From the NCBI RefSeq assembly GCF_021730395.1, contig NC_069369.1, positions 64,693,501 to 64,757,500 on the forward strand: a DNA stretch of 64,000 bases, read 5' to 3'. Source of the DNA: Mercenaria mercenaria (lineage: Eukaryota; Mollusca; Bivalvia; Venerida; Veneridae). A program made the translations under genes and the position numbers. The notes below the pieces were generated by a model, which made no database searches, had not been told where the DNA came from, and saw only the letters and a program-made list of their open reading frames with translations. Shown here piece by piece: positions 60,801 to 64,000 of the stretch (within the stretch, counting starts at the first letter, position 1; every line of letters starts with the position of its first letter).

Positions 60801-63150
60801 AAGTCATTCTTGTATCTGACCTTTGGCCTCTAAGTGTGACCTTGACCTTAGACCTAGGGACTTGGTTCTTGCGCATGACACGTCGTCTCGTGGTGGTGAA
60901 CATTTGTCCCAAGTTATATCGAAATCCCTCTATGCATGAAGAAGAAATGCTCCGGACAAGGTTTTCATTCTTGTATCCTTTGACCTCTAAGTGTGACCTT
61001 GACCTTAGACCTAGGGACCTGGTTCTTTCGCATGACACTCCGCCTCATGATGGTGAACATTTGTGACAAGTTATACCAAAATCCCTCTATGCATGAAGAA
61101 AGAATGCTCCGGACAAGGTTTTCATTCTTGTATCCTTTGACCTCCAAGTGTGACCTTGACCTTAGACCTAGGGACCTGGTTCTTGCGCATGACACTCCGC
61201 CTCATGGTGGTGAACATTTGTGACAAGTTATATCAAAATCCCTCTATGCATGAAGAAGAAATGCTCCGGACAAAGTTTTCATTCTTGTATCCTTTGACCT
61301 CTAAGTGTGACCTTGACCTTAGACCTAGGGACCTGGTTCTTGCGCATGACACTCCGTCTCATTCTGGTGAACAACTGTGCCAAGTTTCATCAAAATCCCT
61401 CCAGGCATGTAGAAGATATGCTCCGGACAAGGTCTGTGGACGCCACCCGCCCGCCCGCCTGCCCATCCGCCCGCCAGGGGCGTTCCCATAATACGTCCCG
61501 TTTTTCAAACGGGCGTATAAAAATAGGCATTTTTGCCCAAACCAGGAAATTAAATGATTTCTTAGCTTTTGGTAGATTACTAACTGGTACTTTCCATTAA
61601 GATAATGCAAACACATAACTCTCATATACATATAAAAGCATGAATTATAATTTGTTAACATTTATCAGCAGTGAATAAACTTTATTTCAGTTGTGAGCAA
61701 AGTACTGTGTGTAAACGGTGGTAATAAAAAACTTACGCCATATTTTGCCTCATTTGTAGCAGATCGTTTATCGCTAGCCTCCAGTGCTGGTGGACGGGTG
61801 TCATAAGACCGTCTCCAAACCTGTTGAGAAAATAGACAAAACAGATACCATAATACCAACAAGCCGATTACATTAAATGAAGCACAACTCAAACTTAACA
61901 TGATGGTTTAAACAAAGTAATTGTACACATTGTTCAGAATAAATAGGAGGCTATTGCGCACTGTCCTCCTGAAAAATGTTTTGAAAGTTCCACTGGACTA
62001 GGGTAGATATTTAGTTTAGGCACATAAATTTTCCAAAGCTAATTGAATGTACAAATGTCTTTGTGTTTGGTATAATACTATTTGTTACATTATGAATACA
62101 CAAACTATCCCAGACATACCTCTTGAATAACAAACTTCTTTTTCAAAAACTTAAAATATTTTTTACTATTAAGGTCTATGTTTAGGGAAAGTCTCTCAAC
62201 CTGCTCAAATGTGTTCCCAATCTATACTCATGATCCAGTTAACATTCAAAGAGAATGTGTAGCTTCTCTGGTTCCAATGAGTTAGAAATACTAAATTAAA
62301 TGTCACTGCTGATTTGTGAGACATGAGTACAGAGATTTGTTACAATACCAGTTGTAGTACAGGCAGTCATAAAGAGTTTGTGGACTTGTTGTGAAATATA
62401 CACACAAGTTTGTACTGCTAAGCACTTTGTCATAATTAGTCTGGTGTATTGTTGTAGTGATTTGTTCTGATAAATTATCTCTAGGCATTTTGCCATAGTG
62501 GTGGTGATTTATTCGTATACATTCTCTCTAAGAACACAGAAGTTCTAACATTCATGGACAAGGTTTAAAACCTATACATAACAAAATTTCAACTTGAACA
62601 GATGTAACAAACCTGTTTACATAAACTTTAATCATGTTAATGCACATATTCAGGCTGCATCATGCTATTACTTAAACATTTATAACATTAAATAGACACA
62701 TAACCTACTCGTTACCAATTGTAAATGTATACGTGTAATAAATAGGTGTTTCTGTCAAAATTTTAAATAATGCGGAAATATAAGATCTGCCTTGGAATGA
62801 GTGTCTTTTAATGTTTACATTATGCTGTAAACTATACAAACAACCTCAGAATAGATTATATCAAATAATGAAACATATACAAAGCCCCTCACTAAACACA
62901 TTTAACAGGAGTAGCAATGTATATTCATACTGACTGATACCTCGACTTGGGCTTCACCGTGTTTTGCAGCGGTCTCGGATTTATTCAGACCCTGGAGTCC
63001 ACCATAGTGATGTTCATTCAACCTCCAATGTCTTATAACTGGAATCCAGTGCATATCTAGTTCATCTTGCATAAAATATAAGGTTTTGACTGCACGTTTC
63101 AATACACTTGTGTATGCTATATCAAAGGTGTAATTCTTCTCCTTCAGCAT
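57810..63150 (-). CDS. PGAM: Phosphoglycerate mutase, 5' exon outside window
   Basis: Five exons: 63150-62941, 61820-61737, 59874-59776, 58986-58878 and 57931-57810 (TAA at 57812-57810). All have AG/GT borders and consistent phase, giving 207 residues. The missing N-terminal exon (about 45 residues, with the catalytic RHGE motif) is beyond the right edge. The family converts 3-phosphoglycerate to 2-phosphoglycerate in cytosolic glycolysis. Visible family features: [47 protein letters not shown], the second catalytic His in [11 protein letters not shown], and a C-terminal NQGKAK tail. Oddities: the usual ERHYG reads EHHYG, HGNS reads HCNT, and the loop after WRRSYD is shorter and unlike the usual sequence. 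It is thus a diverged member, either a paralogue or a lineage-specific form. A 2,3-bisphosphoglycerate mutase is less likely but not excluded. Confidence 0.9.
59220..59521 (-). mobile_element. Complete tRNA-derived SINE, TTTAACGTCGCAC family
   Basis: The minus strand starts 'gtggccgagtggttaaggtc' (A-box) and has 'gttggttcaagcctc' (B-box). The body then has 'gaattcttcatgtgaggaag', 'gctctacccaggtgcc' and 'aagctggaaagtcgccatat', and the tail 'gcgacgttaaacccaacaaa' ends in TAAA repeats. Located in a PGAM intron. Confidence 0.85.
59666..59701. mobile_element. Terminal fragment of a GAGCCG-family MITE
   Basis: 36 bp matching the right end only (aaagccactatgttggtttt then ctcat and gcggctc), followed by atat. 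Confidence 0.7.
60193..61516 (-). mobile_element. Tandem-core element, 157-bp GACCTTGACC units, minus orientation
   Basis: Units repeat at exactly 157 bp (identical positions at 60836, 60993, 61150 and 61307) with 'tgtgaccttgaccttagacc' and 'ctatgcatgaagaagaaatg'. The right side has a CCCG-rich run and the hairpin CCCGTTT/AAACGGG. The left side has the module shared with 50.05-50.27 kb twice, separated by a run of 24 A, and an end reading aaaacaagag, the inverse of CTCTTGTTTT. Located in a PGAM intron. Short open frames here are repeats, not genes. Confidence 0.7.
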
Positions 63151-63530
63151 CTGAAAAGTAAAAAAATAAATAAATTTTAATAGACCTCGAGTTCTGCTGA
63201 AAATGTGATGCCTGTAAACCTACTTTCTAAAGCCTGAAATTTCCTTTTTCAACAGACATAATTATATAGAAATCCTGGCAGTCAAATGACTGAAACAGGA
63301 CCAGTCCTAAGTTAACACCTTTCATATATCATTTATCATATTTCAAAATGTCAAATAGTTGACCTAAAAGGGGGCATAAATCCTAACATATTGTTAACAG
63401 TTGACAGTTATGGCCCTGGTGTCATCTGTTGTGGGTGATGATGATGATCATGAACATCTATTTCAAAATTGAAGCAAATCCATCAAGAAGTAAGTTTAAA
63501 CAGAGACAAAGACTTTGAATCAAATTTTAA

Positions 63531-64000
63531 CACAAGAGCTGTCACAGGAGACAGCGTGCTCGACTATTTCAATGCTGGATAGTGAAACTGGGCACATCTG
63601 AGGAAACTAGAGCTGTCACTGGAGTGTTTAATGACTCCAATTGTGGATGAATATATTGCACAATAGCCTGAGTCAATGTCAAAAATATCAACTTAAGTAA
63701 TAAGAGAGGTAAAGATAAAATGTATCAAAACACTATATAAGTATATCCTAAGCAAAAAGGGGCATAATTCATTAAATATTGGTGCCAGAGTTGTGCAGCT
63801 TGTGTCATATAGTGTGGGTGATGATGTTGAACAACTATTTTAAGTTTGAATCAAATCCATTCAGTAATAACAGAGACAGAGTGAAAGTGCATCAAAACTT
63901 TAACCTAAAATTCAAAGTAAAAAAGGGAAATAATTAATAAAAAATTGGTGCCAGAGTTATGCACCTTGCGTCATATGGTGTGGGTGATGATGTTGAACAA
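63531..64000 (-). mobile_element. Tandem-core element, right side cut by window edge
   Basis: The minus-strand end has the hairpin CTGTC-TCCTGT-GACAG followed by CTCTTGTG. To the right, diverged units of about 190 bp share 'ggggcataattca', 'tggtgccagagttgtgca' and 'gtgtgggtgatgatgttgaa'. The head is outside the window. An earlier unit-like piece lies at about 63370-63530. Confidence 0.55.

Noticed and set aside
60730-61661. Overlapping repeated open frames with similar proteins on both strands
   Set aside because: They follow the 157-bp tandem unit exactly and use the GACCTTGACC repeat; the same unit occurs elsewhere as non-coding repeat.

Overview
This window looks like nuclear DNA from a bivalve mollusc, most likely a venerid-type clam. 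It is AT-rich. Genes have short exons with GT-AG introns and are sparse. Most of the sequence is short transposon-derived repeat: tRNA-derived SINEs, foldback and hAT-like MITEs, and elements with a tandem-repeat core headed by GTCC microsatellites. The organism call is inference from repeat style and protein similarity; no species-level marker was seen.

Left third (about 1-19 kb, minus strand): a tandem family of genes with two MYND zinc fingers. The copy at 18823-15840 looks complete (3 exons, 419 residues). The copy at 3746-1461 is intact as far as it goes; its last exon should lie left of the window. Between them lie relics of exon 2 (about 10.55-10.79 kb) and exon 3 (about 5.30-5.44 kb) of a dead third copy. 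A 161-bp satellite has expanded between these relics. Both live copies share an 18-bp block just upstream of the start codon.

Middle (19-33 kb): no confident host gene. It holds a cluster of short terminal-inverted-repeat elements (21.1-24.3 kb), an old hAT-like element (26.4-27.5 kb) and several tandem-core elements. One unidentified open frame lies at 23.8-24.1 kb.

Centre right (33.1-46.1 kb, plus strand): a protrudin (ZFYVE27) gene with 11 coding exons and 380 residues, ending in a FYVE-type zinc finger. Its introns hold SINEs, hAT-like elements, piggyBac-like MITEs and a 2.2-kb tandem-core element. The 3' flank has a minisatellite starting at the stop codon and a recent 407-bp tandem duplication.

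Right end (57.8-63.2 kb, minus strand): the last five coding exons of a phosphoglycerate mutase gene. Its 5' exon lies beyond the window. Two residues next to the active site differ from the usual family sequence.

The genes show no sign of acting together. The most unusual observations are: (i) two MITE families with different termini share a 70-bp hairpin core in which substitutions are paired; (ii) the conserved IRF/NF-kB-like block before both MYND genes; (iii) a shared hairpin plus CTTGTT end on otherwise different tandem-core elements; and (iv) the altered phosphoglycerate mutase active site. No retrovirus-like or capsid-bearing element was recognised.
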